Source: Streptomyces sp. HB132
Lineage (GTDB): Bacteria; Actinomycetota; Actinomycetes; Streptomycetales; Streptomycetaceae
Assembly: GCF_016909575.1 (NCBI RefSeq)
Contig: NZ_JAFBGA010000022.1
Coordinates: 40,160-104,159, forward strand
Length of the DNA: 64,000 nucleotides
Direction: 5' to 3'
The position numbers and the translations under genes were made by a program. The notes beneath the pieces were generated by a model. It was not told the DNA's origin and did not search any database. It saw only the letters and a program-made list of their open reading frames with translations. This document shows positions 15,627-25,490 of this stretch, piece after piece. Within the stretch, counting starts at the first letter, position 1, and the number at the start of each line of letters is the position of its first letter.

Positions 15627-17861
15627 GTGCCCCGGTTCAGTGTCATCGTGCCCGCGTACCGGGTCCAGGCGTATCTGCACGCGTGTCTCGACTCCGTGCT
15701 GAACCAGTCCTTCAAGGACTACGAAGTCATCGTGGTCGACGACTGTTCACCGGACGCCTGTGGCCCGATCGCCGATGAGTACGCCGTCCGCGACCCCCGG
15801 GTCAGCGCAGTCCACCTGCCCCGCAACTCCGGACTGGGGCCCGCCCGCAACGCCGGGGTCTCCAGGGCGACCGGAGACTATCTGCTCTTCCTCGACGGTG
15901 ACGACACCTTCGCCCCCGAGGCGCTCCAGACCATCGCCGACCGGCTGGAGGCCACCGGCGGCCCCGACGTGCTGGTCTACGACTACGCCCGCACGTACTG
16001 GTCGGGCGAGAGCGTGCGCAACACCTTCGCCGAGCACCTCGCGGAGACCGGCCCCGCGTCCTTCGGGCTCGCGGAGCGGCCCGAGCTGCTCAAGGTCCTG
16101 ATGGTCGTGTGGAACAAGGCGTACCGCCGCGAGTTCATCGAGGCCGAGGGCTTCACCTTCCCGCCCGGCTACTACGAGGACACCCCCTGGACCTACCCGG
16201 TGCTGATGGCCGCCGGGTCGATCGCGGTGCTGGACACCGTCTGCGTGGGCTACCGCCAGCGGCGTCGTGGCAACATCCTGTCCACCACCACCCACCGGCA
16301 CTTCGACGTCTTCGACCAGTACGACCGCGTCTTCGCCTTCATCGACGCCCGGCCCGAACTCGCCGTCTGGCGACCGGTGATGTTCCGCAGGATGCTCGAC
16401 CACTTCTCGACGCTCTTCACCTCCCGGGGCCGGCTGCCGCGCGGGACCCGGGCCCTGTTCTTCCGCCGCGCCCGGGCCCACTGCCGCCGCTACCGCACCC
16501 CGGGCTCCCCCGTGCCCCGTCGCACCCGGCTGCGGCACGCGCTGTTCCGGCTGGGCGCGCACCGCACCTACCGCGCCCTGTGGGCCGCGCAGCGGCTGCG
16601 CGCGAGGCTCGGACGCGCGGCGGCGACGGTGCGCCGGGCGGTGCGCGGAGCCGCGCTCCAGCTGCACTACCGCGTCCAGCTGCGCCTGCCCGTCCGGACC
16701 ACGGACGCGGTCTTCGCCGCCTACTGGCACCGCGGCTACACCTGCAGCCCCGCGGCGCTGGAGGCCACGGCCAGAGCCCTCGTACCCGGGTTGCGCACCC
16801 ACTGGATCTGCCGCCCGCAGGACGCGCACACGGTGCCGGACGCGACCCGCGTGCTGCACCCGGGGACCGCCGCGTACTGGACGGCTCTGGCGCGCTCCAA
16901 GTACCTCGTGAACAACGTCAACTTCGACCGCAGACTCGTGAAGAGACGCGGGCAGGTGCTCCTGCAGACCCATCACGGCACCCCGCTGAAGACCATGGGC
17001 ACCGACCTCGTACACCGGCCCGCGGCGGCCGGCTCCATGGACTTCGACCAGCTGCTGCGCAACATCGACAAGTGGGACTTCTCGCTCTCGGCCAACCAGC
17101 ACTCCACCCTCGTGTGGGAACGCACCTACCCGTCCGGCTACACCACGCTGGAGTACGGCAGCCCGCGCAACGACGTCTTCCGCCGCACGGGCCCCGAGGA
17201 GACCGCGCGGCTGCGCGTGCGCCTGGGCGTCCCCGACGGCAGCACCGCCCTGCTGTACGCGCCGACCCACCGCGACTACCGGCGTACCCAGCAGCACTCC
17301 CTGGACCTGGAGCGGCTGGTCCGCGTCCTGGGGCCCCGCTTCGTGATCCTGGCCCGCTCGCACTACCTGGACGCGACGGCCCGGGCCACCGCCGGCCACA
17401 CCCGGCACCCGCGGATCATCGACGTCAGCGCCCACCCGTCGGTCGAGGAACTCTGCCTCGCCTCCGACGGGCTGATCACGGACTACTCGTCGCTGATGTT
17501 CGACTACGTCAACCTCGACCGGCCGGTCGTCCTCCACCTGGAGGACGCCCAGGCGTACGACGGTGCGCGCGGCACGTACTTCGATCCGGCGGCCTTCCCT
17601 CCCGGGGCGGTCGCCCGTGACCAGGAGGAGCTGCACGAGATCTTCGCCACGGACCACTGGCGCGGGCCGCGGTCGGCGCAGCGCCGCGCCGCGTTCCGGG
17701 CCCGGTTCTGCCCGTACGACGACGGCCACGCGGCGGAGCGGGTGGTGCGCAGGGTCTTCCTGGGCGACACCTCCGGCATGCCGCTGCCCGTCCCGCTGAC
17801 GAGTCGTGGGCCGACCGGGGTGCCGCGTCAGGTACCGGTACGGGAGTACACGAGCGGGTGA
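15627..17861 (+). CDS. GT2 glycosyltransferase / CDP-glycerol glycerophosphotransferase fusion
   Basis: A 744-residue two-domain protein for wall polymer synthesis. N-terminal GT2 fold: FSVIVPAYRVQAYLHACLDS, VVDDCSPD and YLLFLDGDD, the metal-binding motif. An Arg-rich linker follows (about 270-350). The C-terminal half is TagB/TagF-like: LVNNVNF, QTHHGTPLKTMG (near 445), GSPRNDVF, LLYAPTHRDYR, ARSHYLD and LITDYSSLMFDY (near 616). The TagF domain transfers glycerol-phosphate or a related polyol-phosphate from a CDP donor; the GT2 domain would add sugar. GTG 15627 starts right at the GT2 fold. It closes the locus on the left and converges with the GT4 gene. Confidence 0.88.
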   Translation: MPRFSVIVPAYRVQAYLHACLDSVLNQSFKDYEVIVVDDCSPDACGPIADEYAVRDPRVSAVHLPRNSGLGPARNAGVSRATGDYLLFLDGDDTFAPEALQTIADRLEATGGPDVLVYDYARTYWSGESVRNTFAEHLAETGPASFGLAERPELLKVLMVVWNKAYRREFIEAEGFTFPPGYYEDTPWTYPVLMAAGSIAVLDTVCVGYRQRRRGNILSTTTHRHFDVFDQYDRVFAFIDARPELAVWRPVMFRRMLDHFSTLFTSRGRLPRGTRALFFRRARAHCRRYRTPGSPVPRRTRLRHALFRLGAHRTYRALWAAQRLRARLGRAAATVRRAVRGAALQLHYRVQLRLPVRTTDAVFAAYWHRGYTCSPAALEATARALVPGLRTHWICRPQDAHTVPDATRVLHPGTAAYWTALARSKYLVNNVNFDRRLVKRRGQVLLQTHHGTPLKTMGTDLVHRPAAAGSMDFDQLLRNIDKWDFSLSANQHSTLVWERTYPSGYTTLEYGSPRNDVFRRTGPEETARLRVRLGVPDGSTALLYAPTHRDYRRTQQHSLDLERLVRVLGPRFVILARSHYLDATARATAGHTRHPRIIDVSAHPSVEELCLASDGLITDYSSLMFDYVNLDRPVVLHLEDAQAYDGARGTYFDPAAFPPGAVARDQEELHEIFATDHWRGPRSAQRRAAFRARFCPYDDGHAAERVVRRVFLGDTSGMPLPVPLTSRGPTGVPRQVPVREYTSG

Positions 17862-17869
17862 GGGCCGCG

Positions 17870-17898
17870 GAGCCCGGGGCGCCGGACGCCCCGGGCTC
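17870..17898. terminator. Bidirectional terminator
   Basis: Perfect 12-bp stem (17870-17881 with 17887-17898), five-base loop, filling nearly the whole gap between the convergent stop codons at 17861 and 17899. Confidence 0.85.
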
Positions 17899-19047
17899 TC
17901 AGCGCTCCAGGAACGCGAACAGCTCTTCCCAGCGCTCCATGGCCTCCGCCTCGGAGAACCGCTGGACACCGGCCCGCGCCCGGTCGCCCATCGCGTCCCG
18001 CATCCGGGGGTTGCCGGTGAGCCTCAGCAGCCGGTCGGCGAGCGCGGTGATGTCGCCCGCCGGCGCGAGCAGTCCGTCCTCACCGTCACGCACGATCTCC
18101 CGCACACCCGGCGCACAGTCGAAGGCGGCACACGGCACGCCGCTCGCCATGGCCTCCAGCAGTGCCAGCGGGAAGCCTTCGCCGCGTGAGGACTGGACGA
18201 AGACCGAGGACGTGGCGAGCGCGGCGGGGACGTCGTCCGTGCGTCCCCGCCAGTGGACCGAGGAGTCCAGCCCGAGGGCGGTGCACTGCGCCCTCAGGGC
18301 CGCCTCGTCCTCGCCCGTCCCGTAGACGTCCAGCCGCCAGTCCGGGCGCTGCGGAGCCACCAGCGCCCAGGTGTCCAGGAGCATGTCGAGGCCCTTCTGG
18401 TCGGTGAGCCGGCCGATGCTCGCCACCGACTTACCCAAACGCGGGGAGGGCACATCGGGCAGCGCGGCCAGGGCGTTGGGCATGAAACCCACGTTGTTCA
18501 TCCCGTCACCCGCCCACTTGTCCGCGTCCTCCTCCGTGAGGACGAGCCAGTGGTCGAGCGGCGGGTAGTGGTTCCTGATCCAGCGGTAGCGGTGGCTCGC
18601 CCGGGAGTAGTCGTAGGACTCGTGACTCATCCCGATGACCCGCAGCCCGACGGTGTCCGCCTCGCCGACCCACTCCATCGCCCAGACCTGGCTGACGATC
18701 ACCACCCCGCCGGGCCGGGCGGCCCGGAAGATCTCCGAGAGCCGTTCGACGGCCAGCCGCTTGCGGGCCGCACGCGCTGCCTCGGCGCGCCTGGCGGGCA
18801 CACGGAAGCGGTCCCGCAGGCCCTTGGGCGCCCAGGGCGTCGGAGGGTGCGCCGGATACAGCGCGGTCACCGGGTAGCCGCACGGCTCCGGCAGGGCCAT
18901 CTTCCGCTCGGCGGCGTGGATACCGACCGTGTGCACCCGGTGGCCCGCCTCCTGGAACAGCTGGGCGGTCCGGTGCATCCAGCCGGTGACACCGCCGAGT
19001 TCGTCGGTGCTGTTGGAGACGATGAAGACATCACGGCTGCGGCTCAT
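17899..19047 (-). CDS. GT4-family glycosyltransferase
   Basis: A 382-residue GT-B fold enzyme. It has the Gly-rich N-terminal loop (NSTDELGGVTGWMHRTAQLF), the mid-protein family region (VGFMPNALAALPDV, then SIGRLTDQKGLDMLLDTW) and the nucleotide-sugar binding EX7E region in SSRGEGFPLALLEAMASGVPC. It probably transfers a hexose from a nucleotide sugar in the cytoplasm, as linkage-unit or side-chain glycosyltransferase of the wall polymer. The start ATG overlaps the stop of the upstream gene by 4 bp (ATGA), so it is the last gene of a translationally coupled leftward trio. Confidence 0.9.
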   Translation of the reverse strand: MSRSRDVFIVSNSTDELGGVTGWMHRTAQLFQEAGHRVHTVGIHAAERKMALPEPCGYPVTALYPAHPPTPWAPKGLRDRFRVPARRAEAARAARKRLAVERLSEIFRAARPGGVVIVSQVWAMEWVGEADTVGLRVIGMSHESYDYSRASHRYRWIRNHYPPLDHWLVLTEEDADKWAGDGMNNVGFMPNALAALPDVPSPRLGKSVASIGRLTDQKGLDMLLDTWALVAPQRPDWRLDVYGTGEDEAALRAQCTALGLDSSVHWRGRTDDVPAALATSSVFVQSSRGEGFPLALLEAMASGVPCAAFDCAPGVREIVRDGEDGLLAPAGDITALADRLLRLTGNPRMRDAMGDRARAGVQRFSEAEAMERWEELFAFLER

Positions 19048-21890
19048 CGGCCGGCCTCCCCGGTAGGGACGGTGGGGGACGGGACGAGGTGCCGGGCGAA
19101 CACGGTGTCGACGACGGCGCGTGCCGCCTCTCCGCGGTCGTAGCCGCCGAACTCGGAAGCGAAGGCGGCCCGTTGCTCCTGATAGCCGGTGTCCGCGGTC
19201 TTCAGCCGGGCCAAAACGGCGAACAGCTCCTCCTCGGTGGCCGTCACCGGGCCCGGTGCCTTCTCCCGCAGATCGAAGTAGCTGCCCCGCTCGGCAACGT
19301 AGGAGTCGAGATCGGGGGCGAAGAGGATGATCGGGCGGTCCAGGAGCGCGTAGTCGAACATGATCGACGAGTAGTCGGTGACCAGGACGTCGGTGAGCGC
19401 CAGCAGTTCACTCACGTCGTGGTGGCCCGAGACGTCCACGACCGTCCCGGGCGGGCAGGCGGGCAGGCTCGCCGCCTCCAGGTAGTGACTCCGCACCAGC
19501 AGCGTGTACGTGTCACCGAAGCGTTCCGCGAAGCGCGCCGCGTCCAGCAGCAGCCGCTGCCGCCCGCGCTTGCCGGGGCCGCCCCGGAAGGTCGGCGCGT
19601 ACAGCACGACCTTGCGGTGGTCGGGCAGGCCGAGTGCGGCCGCGAGAGCCGGACGGGGCAGCCTGCCCTCCGCCTCGTCCCTGGCGCGCGCGGCGAGCAG
19701 CACGTCGTTGCGCGGGTAGCCGGTGCGCAGCAGCGTCTCCTCCGGCAGCCGGTAGGCGCGGGCCAGGGTGCGCTCGTCGTGCTCGGACCGTACGAGGAAG
19801 TGGTCGAACCGGCCCACGGACTGCCGGAGCCGCTCGCGCTGCGGGGCGTTCTGCATGCGCACCCGCGTCTCGTCGAAGCCCATGCGCTTGTACGCCGAGC
19901 CGTGCCAGGTCTGGAGGTAGGTCGTGCCGGAGGGCTTGTCGAGGTGCTGCGGGAACCCCTGGTTGTCGACCCAGTACTCGGCCCGGGCCAGGGCCCACAG
20001 ATAGCGCCAGGACCATCGGGGCACCAGCGCGGCGTCCGCGGGGAAACCGTCCGGGGAGCCGGCGTACGACCAGACGCAGCGCAGCCGCAGCCCCCTGGCC
20101 CGCACCTCCTCGTGGACGGCGCGGGGGCTGTCGCCGTAGCAGGTGCCCATGTGGCTCTCGAAGACCACGGAGCCCTTGCGTACGGGCAGCCGCAGCAGCC
20201 AGGAGCGGTAGACGGAGACCTTGAAGCCCCTGGCGTGCAGCCGGTCCCGTCGTCGGCGCAGGGCCCGGGCCAGGAGCCTGGCCCGGCGGGCGGGGCGGAA
20301 GTGGGTGGCGTAGTGGACCAGTCGGCGGGCCGTGCGGGCGGGCCGCAGGCGGGCTTCGAGCCGGAGCGCCAGGTGGTCCCGGAGCGTGATGTAGGGCTGC
20401 CAGGTGTCCCCGGCCGCCCTGCCCAGCCGGGGCAGGGCGGGGGAGCGGTCCGCCGGGCCGACGAGGTCGTGTGCGGCGAAGAGGTCGCTCACCGAGCGGT
20501 TCCGGCCGTCCTCCACCACCATCCGCACGTCCCACACCGTGTCGCGGGGCCCCAGGGGGCGCAGCAGCCGGGTGACGTCGACGCGGGTGGACCAGCTGAT
20601 TCCGGTGGCGTCGGGCCGCAGCGTGGCGACCGGCGCGTGGAAGGCGCGGGAGCCGTCCCGGACACGGAACTCCAGCCGGGCCGTCAGCGGGCCGCCCGGG
20701 TCGGGCCCGGTGTGCGCGGGCAGGACGAGTCTGCCCGCGAGCAGGACCCGGCCGCCGTCGGCCTCGTAGCGGGTGAGCCTGTTCATCAGCTTCAGCTCGC
20801 CGAACGACCGGTACTGGTGGCCGAGTCCGGTGACGTCGAACACGGGGTCAAGATCGCCTTTCCAGCACACCCTCCCGTCGTCCGCCACGGACAGGGGCGC
20901 GGCCACCACGCCCCTCCTGCGCAGGGCGTACGCCGCGGTGAGCGCCCCGTCCGCGTCGCCCCGCTCCAGCAGCCGGACTCCGACGCGCTCGACGGGAGCG
21001 AGACTCAGCAGGACCGTCTCCGGTACGCAGCCGGGCAGCACCCGGGCCGCCGTCTCCGCGATGCGTTCGCGGTCGGCGACGGGCAGCTCCGGCAGGGTGC
21101 GCACCAGCGGCACGACGGTGTCCAGCAGGAAGGCCCGGTCCCGCTCCGCACGCAGCTCCGTCAGCCCCTGGGCCACGAGCACGTGGCACACCCGCCGGTG
21201 CGCCTCGACCACCCCGGCGAGGTCCCGGCCGGCGTCCGGAACGGCCCGCCCCGAGACGATCCGGCGGCGTACGAGGGCGATCCGGCCGACCACGGCCGCC
21301 GCCAGGGCACCGAACAGGACCCCGCTGTGGGTGAGGTCCTCGTCGTAGCGCAGCGCATGCCGCTCCAGCGCCGCCCGCCGCAGGCAGAAACCCGTCACCA
21401 GGGCGTCGTGCACGGCCAGTTCGGGGGCTTCGGTGAATCGGGCGACCGTGCGGGAACGCAGGAACAGCGGGTGCTGCCAGGAGGGTTCCCGCTCCTTCGC
21501 CCCCTCCCCGGTGAGCCTGCTCCAGCGCCCCGCGACCAGATCGGCACGGGTGCGCGTACCGGCCTGCCAGAGGTTGCGGCAGGCGTGCCGCTCGAGCCGT
21601 TCGCCGACGTCGAGCACGAGGACGTAGGTGCCGCGCGCCGCGTCCAGGCCGGCGTTGCGCAGCGAGGCGACCGAGTCCGTACCGGGGTCGAGGACGCGGA
21701 CCTCGCCCGGGGAGCGTCCGGCGAGCACTCCGGCGGCCTGCCGCAGGGCGGGGGGTGCGCCGACTGGAAGGACGACGAGTGCCTCGACCGCCCGCAGACT
21801 CTGGCCGAGCACGGACTCCACGGACGCGGCCAGCGCCTCCTCGCCGCCCTCCGCGGCGGTGATCACACAGCTGAAGTCGGGGGTGCTCAT
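19044..21890 (-). CDS. TagF-like glycerophosphotransferase with degenerate GT2 domain
   Basis: A 948-residue protein. The N-terminus aligns with GT2 enzymes (FSCVITAAEGGEEALAASVES, LRNAGLDAARGTYVLVLD) but the catalytic DGDD/DSDD motif is replaced by LDVGERLE and the early VDDGSTD is replaced by VLPVGAP, so this domain probably lacks transferase activity. A middle region of about 300 residues has no recognised fold. The C-terminal TagF domain looks intact: QTWHGSAYKRMGFDE (near 661), GYPRNDVL, VLYAPTFRGG, LVRSHYLEA, LVTDYSSIMFDYA (near 838). Overlaps both neighbours by 4 bp, so the three are coupled. Confidence 0.85.
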   Translation of the reverse strand: MSTPDFSCVITAAEGGEEALAASVESVLGQSLRAVEALVVLPVGAPPALRQAAGVLAGRSPGEVRVLDPGTDSVASLRNAGLDAARGTYVLVLDVGERLERHACRNLWQAGTRTRADLVAGRWSRLTGEGAKEREPSWQHPLFLRSRTVARFTEAPELAVHDALVTGFCLRRAALERHALRYDEDLTHSGVLFGALAAAVVGRIALVRRRIVSGRAVPDAGRDLAGVVEAHRRVCHVLVAQGLTELRAERDRAFLLDTVVPLVRTLPELPVADRERIAETAARVLPGCVPETVLLSLAPVERVGVRLLERGDADGALTAAYALRRRGVVAAPLSVADDGRVCWKGDLDPVFDVTGLGHQYRSFGELKLMNRLTRYEADGGRVLLAGRLVLPAHTGPDPGGPLTARLEFRVRDGSRAFHAPVATLRPDATGISWSTRVDVTRLLRPLGPRDTVWDVRMVVEDGRNRSVSDLFAAHDLVGPADRSPALPRLGRAAGDTWQPYITLRDHLALRLEARLRPARTARRLVHYATHFRPARRARLLARALRRRRDRLHARGFKVSVYRSWLLRLPVRKGSVVFESHMGTCYGDSPRAVHEEVRARGLRLRCVWSYAGSPDGFPADAALVPRWSWRYLWALARAEYWVDNQGFPQHLDKPSGTTYLQTWHGSAYKRMGFDETRVRMQNAPQRERLRQSVGRFDHFLVRSEHDERTLARAYRLPEETLLRTGYPRNDVLLAARARDEAEGRLPRPALAAALGLPDHRKVVLYAPTFRGGPGKRGRQRLLLDAARFAERFGDTYTLLVRSHYLEAASLPACPPGTVVDVSGHHDVSELLALTDVLVTDYSSIMFDYALLDRPIILFAPDLDSYVAERGSYFDLREKAPGPVTATEEELFAVLARLKTADTGYQEQRAAFASEFGGYDRGEAARAVVDTVFARHLVPSPTVPTGEAGR

Positions 21891-24800
21891 GCCTGCTCCC
21901 CCTTCAGCATCCGGTCCACGACCTGGGCGGCCGCCGTCCCGTCGTCGAGATCGCAGAACGACTCACAAAAGCCCGCGTACGCCGCGCGGTGGCCGGCGGT
22001 GGCGGCGTCCGGATCGCGCAACGCCTCGACGACGGCGGCCGAGTCGGTGATCAGCGGGCCGGGTGCCCGGTTCTCGAAGTCGAAGCAGAAACCGCGCAGG
22101 GTGTCGCGGTAGTGCTCCAGGTCATAGGTGTGGAAGAGCATCGGCCGGCCCGTCTGCGCGAAGTCGAACATCAGGGACGAGTAGTCCGTGACCAGCACAT
22201 CGCTGATCAGCATCAGCTCGGCGACATCGGGATGCCGGGACACGTCGCGGACGAAGTCGTTCTCCGGGATGCTCCCGCCGACCAGGTAGTGGCGGCGCAC
22301 CAGCAGGACATGGTCGTCACCGAGCGCCTTCCGGGCCTGCTCCAGGTCCAGTTGGAGATCGAGCCCGTACCGCCCGCCCCGCCTGGGCCGGTCCTCGCGC
22401 CAGGTCGGGGCGTACAGGACGACCCGCTTGCCGTCGGGAACGGCGAGCGCCTGCCGGACGGCGTCGGCGAGCTTCGCCCGGTCGGGGGCGTACAGCAGGT
22501 CGTTGCGCGGATAGCCGCTCTCGAGCACCTCTCCCGTGTGGCCGAACGCGCGGCGCAGGACGGGTGTCGAGAAGCGGTTCGGTGAGACGAGCACGCTCCA
22601 CTGGGCGGCCCGCCGTGGCATGGAATCCATGTAGGCGCTGTCCGCGAAGGCGGTGCCCGAGAGGTCCCGGCCGATGCACTTGAGCGGGGTGCCGTGCCAG
22701 GTCTGGACGACGAACTGCCCCTCCGACCGCTCGAACCACTCGGGCAGCTGGGTGTTGGTGACGATCCACCGGCTGCGCGCCAGGGCGTCGTGCCACTCGG
22801 CGCTGTGCAGGGCGACGGCGCGGACTCCGGCGGGCACGGCGGCCTGCTGGTCCCGCACCACCCAGAGATGCTCGACGCCGGTGCCCCGCCGGGCCAGCTC
22901 CTGGTGGACGGCGCGGGGTGAGTCCGAGTACTGGCGCCCGTCGAAGCTGGAGTACAGCACGGTGTCCCACAGCTCACGGCCGCGCAGGTCCGCGTACCGC
23001 TCGCGCAGCCGGCGCTGCCCGTACGCGCCTCTGTCGCCCGGTGGCAGGGCGCTTCCCGATCTCAGGGAGAGCCGGTCGTGGGAGCGCCGTTCCAGGGTGA
23101 AGCCGCGCCCTCGCGACTCCCGGCCCTGCGGGAGTTCCGCGTGCAGCTGGTGCACCACGCGCAGCGGGAGATAGCGATCCGGGTCGGTCTCGCCCCGGTC
23201 GCGGAGGAACGGGTGCCACCGGCCCTCGGCGAGCGGCAGCGCCCCGCCGGCCCCGTCGACGGCCCCGGGGGACAGCGCCGTACGGAAACCGGCGCCCGTG
23301 CGCTCCACGGCGAAGATGTGCTCCTCCTGATGGCCGCCGTGGCGCAGGACGAGCTCGACCGGGCGGTCCCGTACGGCCGGGAAGGTCCCCTCCAGTGCCA
23401 GGTGTGTGTCGTCCGTCCAGGACACGCGGGTGACGACGGGCCGCACGTCCCGGTCGGTCAGCACGAGGTCCCCGGAGGGGTTGGCGGCGGCGTAGAGCTC
23501 ACGGCCGCCGGGCAGCGCGTACCGTGCGGCGTCGGTCTCCGGGCGGGCCGCGACCGTCAGCCGGCGCGGCCCGCCCGCCAGCTGGACACCCCAGTCGCCG
23601 TCGGAGCCCCGGAAGGTCACCAGCGGCACCTCGGCGACGACGGTGCGGCCGTCCGTGCCCTCTTCCGCGGCCAGGGGGAATTCGCGGGTCTCCTTCGTAC
23701 GCCACTCCTGGATGCGCAGTGCCGTCGGAGCGTCCCCGCCCAGCAGGCGCACCGCGATCCGGATGCCGTCGCCGGTCCGTGTCGGCCCGTGCCCGGCGAG
23801 CACCGCGTCGACCCGCTCGGCGCGCAGTTCCAGCTTGTTCCCGGAGAGGAGCGGGACGACCCGGGTGCGCTCGTCGACGTAGCGGACGGCGGGCGCGGCC
23901 GGATTTCCGAGCAGCCGCATCGGCCCCCGGCGCGGCCTCCCCGCACCGACCACGACGGATTCCAGCTTCCACACGGTCCGGCCACCGCGCGCCGTGGCGC
24001 GGGTGACGAGCCGGCGCGGGTCGACGACGGTCTCGAAACCGGACCGCTCGTAGCGGTGCAGCGAGCGGCCCGATCCGGCCGCCGCCTCGTCCGTCACCGT
24101 CCTGCGCAGCCGGAGCGGCATCAGCCGGCGGCCCGACCGCAGCCAGCCGGCCCCCGCCGATCCGCCCGGGGCGTTGCGGACGTACGCGTATCCCTTGAGG
24201 TGCAGCAGCCCGTCCCGCCACACCGCCTCGGTGAGGTGCGCGTGCACGGGGAGGTCGTCGGCGGACAGCGCGGTGACCTGGCGCGGGAGGGGCGCGTCGA
24301 CCCCGGGGTACTGGGCCCGCGGGCGCAGCCGCCCCCGGACGTGGAAGGTGTCACGGTCGGTGGACTCGTGTGCCAGCAGCGCGAGCAGCTCCGCCGTCCT
24401 GCGCTCCCGGATGAGCTGCCACTTGACCCGCAGATGCAGGGGCAGCGCCGCGAGGACGGCCGGGTCGACCGTGGCCGCGAAGGCGTTGGCGTGGGTGAGG
24501 AATGCCTCGTGGAAGCTCTCGTCGCCGTCCGGGAGCGCCTCGATGAACAGCCACAGGTCTCCGGAGAGCGCGTGCTCGTCGTAGCGGCGCTTCCCCTCCG
24601 TCATGCCACGGTCCGCGAGGAACCTGCTGACCGTGGAGACCGCGGTGACCCGGTCGCGGATGCCGTGCGCGACCGCGCGCCGGGTGGTGATCGAGCCGTC
24701 GCGGTCCCGCCAGTGGTAGACCGGCTCCTCCACGACGTCGACGCTCCGGGCCAGGAAGTGGGCGGGCAGGACCACGGCGATGTCCTCGTACAGGACCCCC

Positions 24801-25339
24801 GTCGGGAAGGCGAAGGAGTGCTGGTCCCAGAAGGACCTGCGGAACACCTTGTTGCACGCGATGCGGTCGCCGAGCAGGATCCAGTCACGCGTGACGTGGG
24901 TGGCCCGGCGGGCCCTCTCCATCGGGCGGCGGAACATCGGGGACTGTTCGAGCGCCCCGTCCGCCCGGAGCCTGAGGACGTTGCCGGTCGCGAAGTCCGA
25001 TCCGGAGGCGTCGAGTTCGCCGAGCATCCGGGCGAAGGCGCCCGGCGGCACGACGTCGTCGCTGTCGACGAACGCCAGGAACCCCGCGTCCGGGTGGGCC
25101 TGCGCGGCTCCCGCGTTCCGCGCGGCCCCGAGCCCGGCGTTCTTCTGCCGGATCAAACGGAAGCGGGGGTCCTTCCGGGAGAACTCCAGTGCCACGTCGG
25201 CACTTCCGTCCGTCGAACCGTCGTCGACCATGACGACTTCCAGATCGGCCATGGTCTGCCCGGCCAGTGAGTCCAGGCAGGCTCCGAGGTAATCCTCGAC
25301 GTTGTAGAGCGGGACGACGACGGTGAGGCGGGGTGCCAT
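21887..25339 (-). CDS. GT2 glycosyltransferase / CDP-glycerol glycerophosphotransferase fusion
   Basis: A 1150-residue bifunctional wall-polymer enzyme. GT2 domain: LTVVVPLYNVEDYLGACLDS, VMVDDGSTDGS, FLAFVDSDDV (near 92), all catalytic positions present. A middle part of about 500 residues with beta-rich character follows, then a complete TagF domain: QTWHGTPLKCIGRDL (near 877), GYPRNDLLY, VLYAPTWRED, LVRRHYL, LVTDYSSLMFDFA (near 1050). The start ATG 25339 is used because the GT2 fold begins at once; the frame runs on to 25483 without family sequence. Clearly paralogous to the gene at 29314 over its whole length. First gene of the coupled leftward trio. Confidence 0.88.
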   Translation of the reverse strand: MAPRLTVVVPLYNVEDYLGACLDSLAGQTMADLEVVMVDDGSTDGSADVALEFSRKDPRFRLIRQKNAGLGAARNAGAAQAHPDAGFLAFVDSDDVVPPGAFARMLGELDASGSDFATGNVLRLRADGALEQSPMFRRPMERARRATHVTRDWILLGDRIACNKVFRRSFWDQHSFAFPTGVLYEDIAVVLPAHFLARSVDVVEEPVYHWRDRDGSITTRRAVAHGIRDRVTAVSTVSRFLADRGMTEGKRRYDEHALSGDLWLFIEALPDGDESFHEAFLTHANAFAATVDPAVLAALPLHLRVKWQLIRERRTAELLALLAHESTDRDTFHVRGRLRPRAQYPGVDAPLPRQVTALSADDLPVHAHLTEAVWRDGLLHLKGYAYVRNAPGGSAGAGWLRSGRRLMPLRLRRTVTDEAAAGSGRSLHRYERSGFETVVDPRRLVTRATARGGRTVWKLESVVVGAGRPRRGPMRLLGNPAAPAVRYVDERTRVVPLLSGNKLELRAERVDAVLAGHGPTRTGDGIRIAVRLLGGDAPTALRIQEWRTKETREFPLAAEEGTDGRTVVAEVPLVTFRGSDGDWGVQLAGGPRRLTVAARPETDAARYALPGGRELYAAANPSGDLVLTDRDVRPVVTRVSWTDDTHLALEGTFPAVRDRPVELVLRHGGHQEEHIFAVERTGAGFRTALSPGAVDGAGGALPLAEGRWHPFLRDRGETDPDRYLPLRVVHQLHAELPQGRESRGRGFTLERRSHDRLSLRSGSALPPGDRGAYGQRRLRERYADLRGRELWDTVLYSSFDGRQYSDSPRAVHQELARRGTGVEHLWVVRDQQAAVPAGVRAVALHSAEWHDALARSRWIVTNTQLPEWFERSEGQFVVQTWHGTPLKCIGRDLSGTAFADSAYMDSMPRRAAQWSVLVSPNRFSTPVLRRAFGHTGEVLESGYPRNDLLYAPDRAKLADAVRQALAVPDGKRVVLYAPTWREDRPRRGGRYGLDLQLDLEQARKALGDDHVLLVRRHYLVGGSIPENDFVRDVSRHPDVAELMLISDVLVTDYSSLMFDFAQTGRPMLFHTYDLEHYRDTLRGFCFDFENRAPGPLITDSAAVVEALRDPDAATAGHRAAYAGFCESFCDLDDGTAAAQVVDRMLKGEQA

Positions 25340-25392
25340 GGCGCTGCGCACGATCCTTCCGGGCGGATGAACGGACTTCCTGTCTATGGAAC

Positions 25393-25421
25393 GAGCCCCG
25401 CGCCGGGGAGGCACGGGGCTC
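25393..25421 (-). terminator. Hairpin after the TylF-type methyltransferase gene
   Basis: 8-bp GC-rich stem (25393-25400 with 25414-25421) in the 151-bp gap after the stop at 25491; a second 7-bp stem lies at 25451-25471. They probably separate the methyltransferase pair from the glycosyltransferase trio. Confidence 0.6.
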
Positions 25422-25490
25422 ACAACGGGGCACTGTCCGAACGGGGTTCGCCCGGGCACCGTCCGCCCGGGTCCGGCCGACACGGCCCCC

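Noticed and set aside
19089..22112. 1007-codon open frame opposite the glycerophosphotransferase gene
   Set aside because: Shadow frame rich in Gly/Arg/Gln; the minus strand has clear TagF motifs and coupled starts.
25340..25483. 48-residue extension of the GT2-TagF protein
   Set aside because: No family similarity; the GT2 fold starts directly at ATG 25339.
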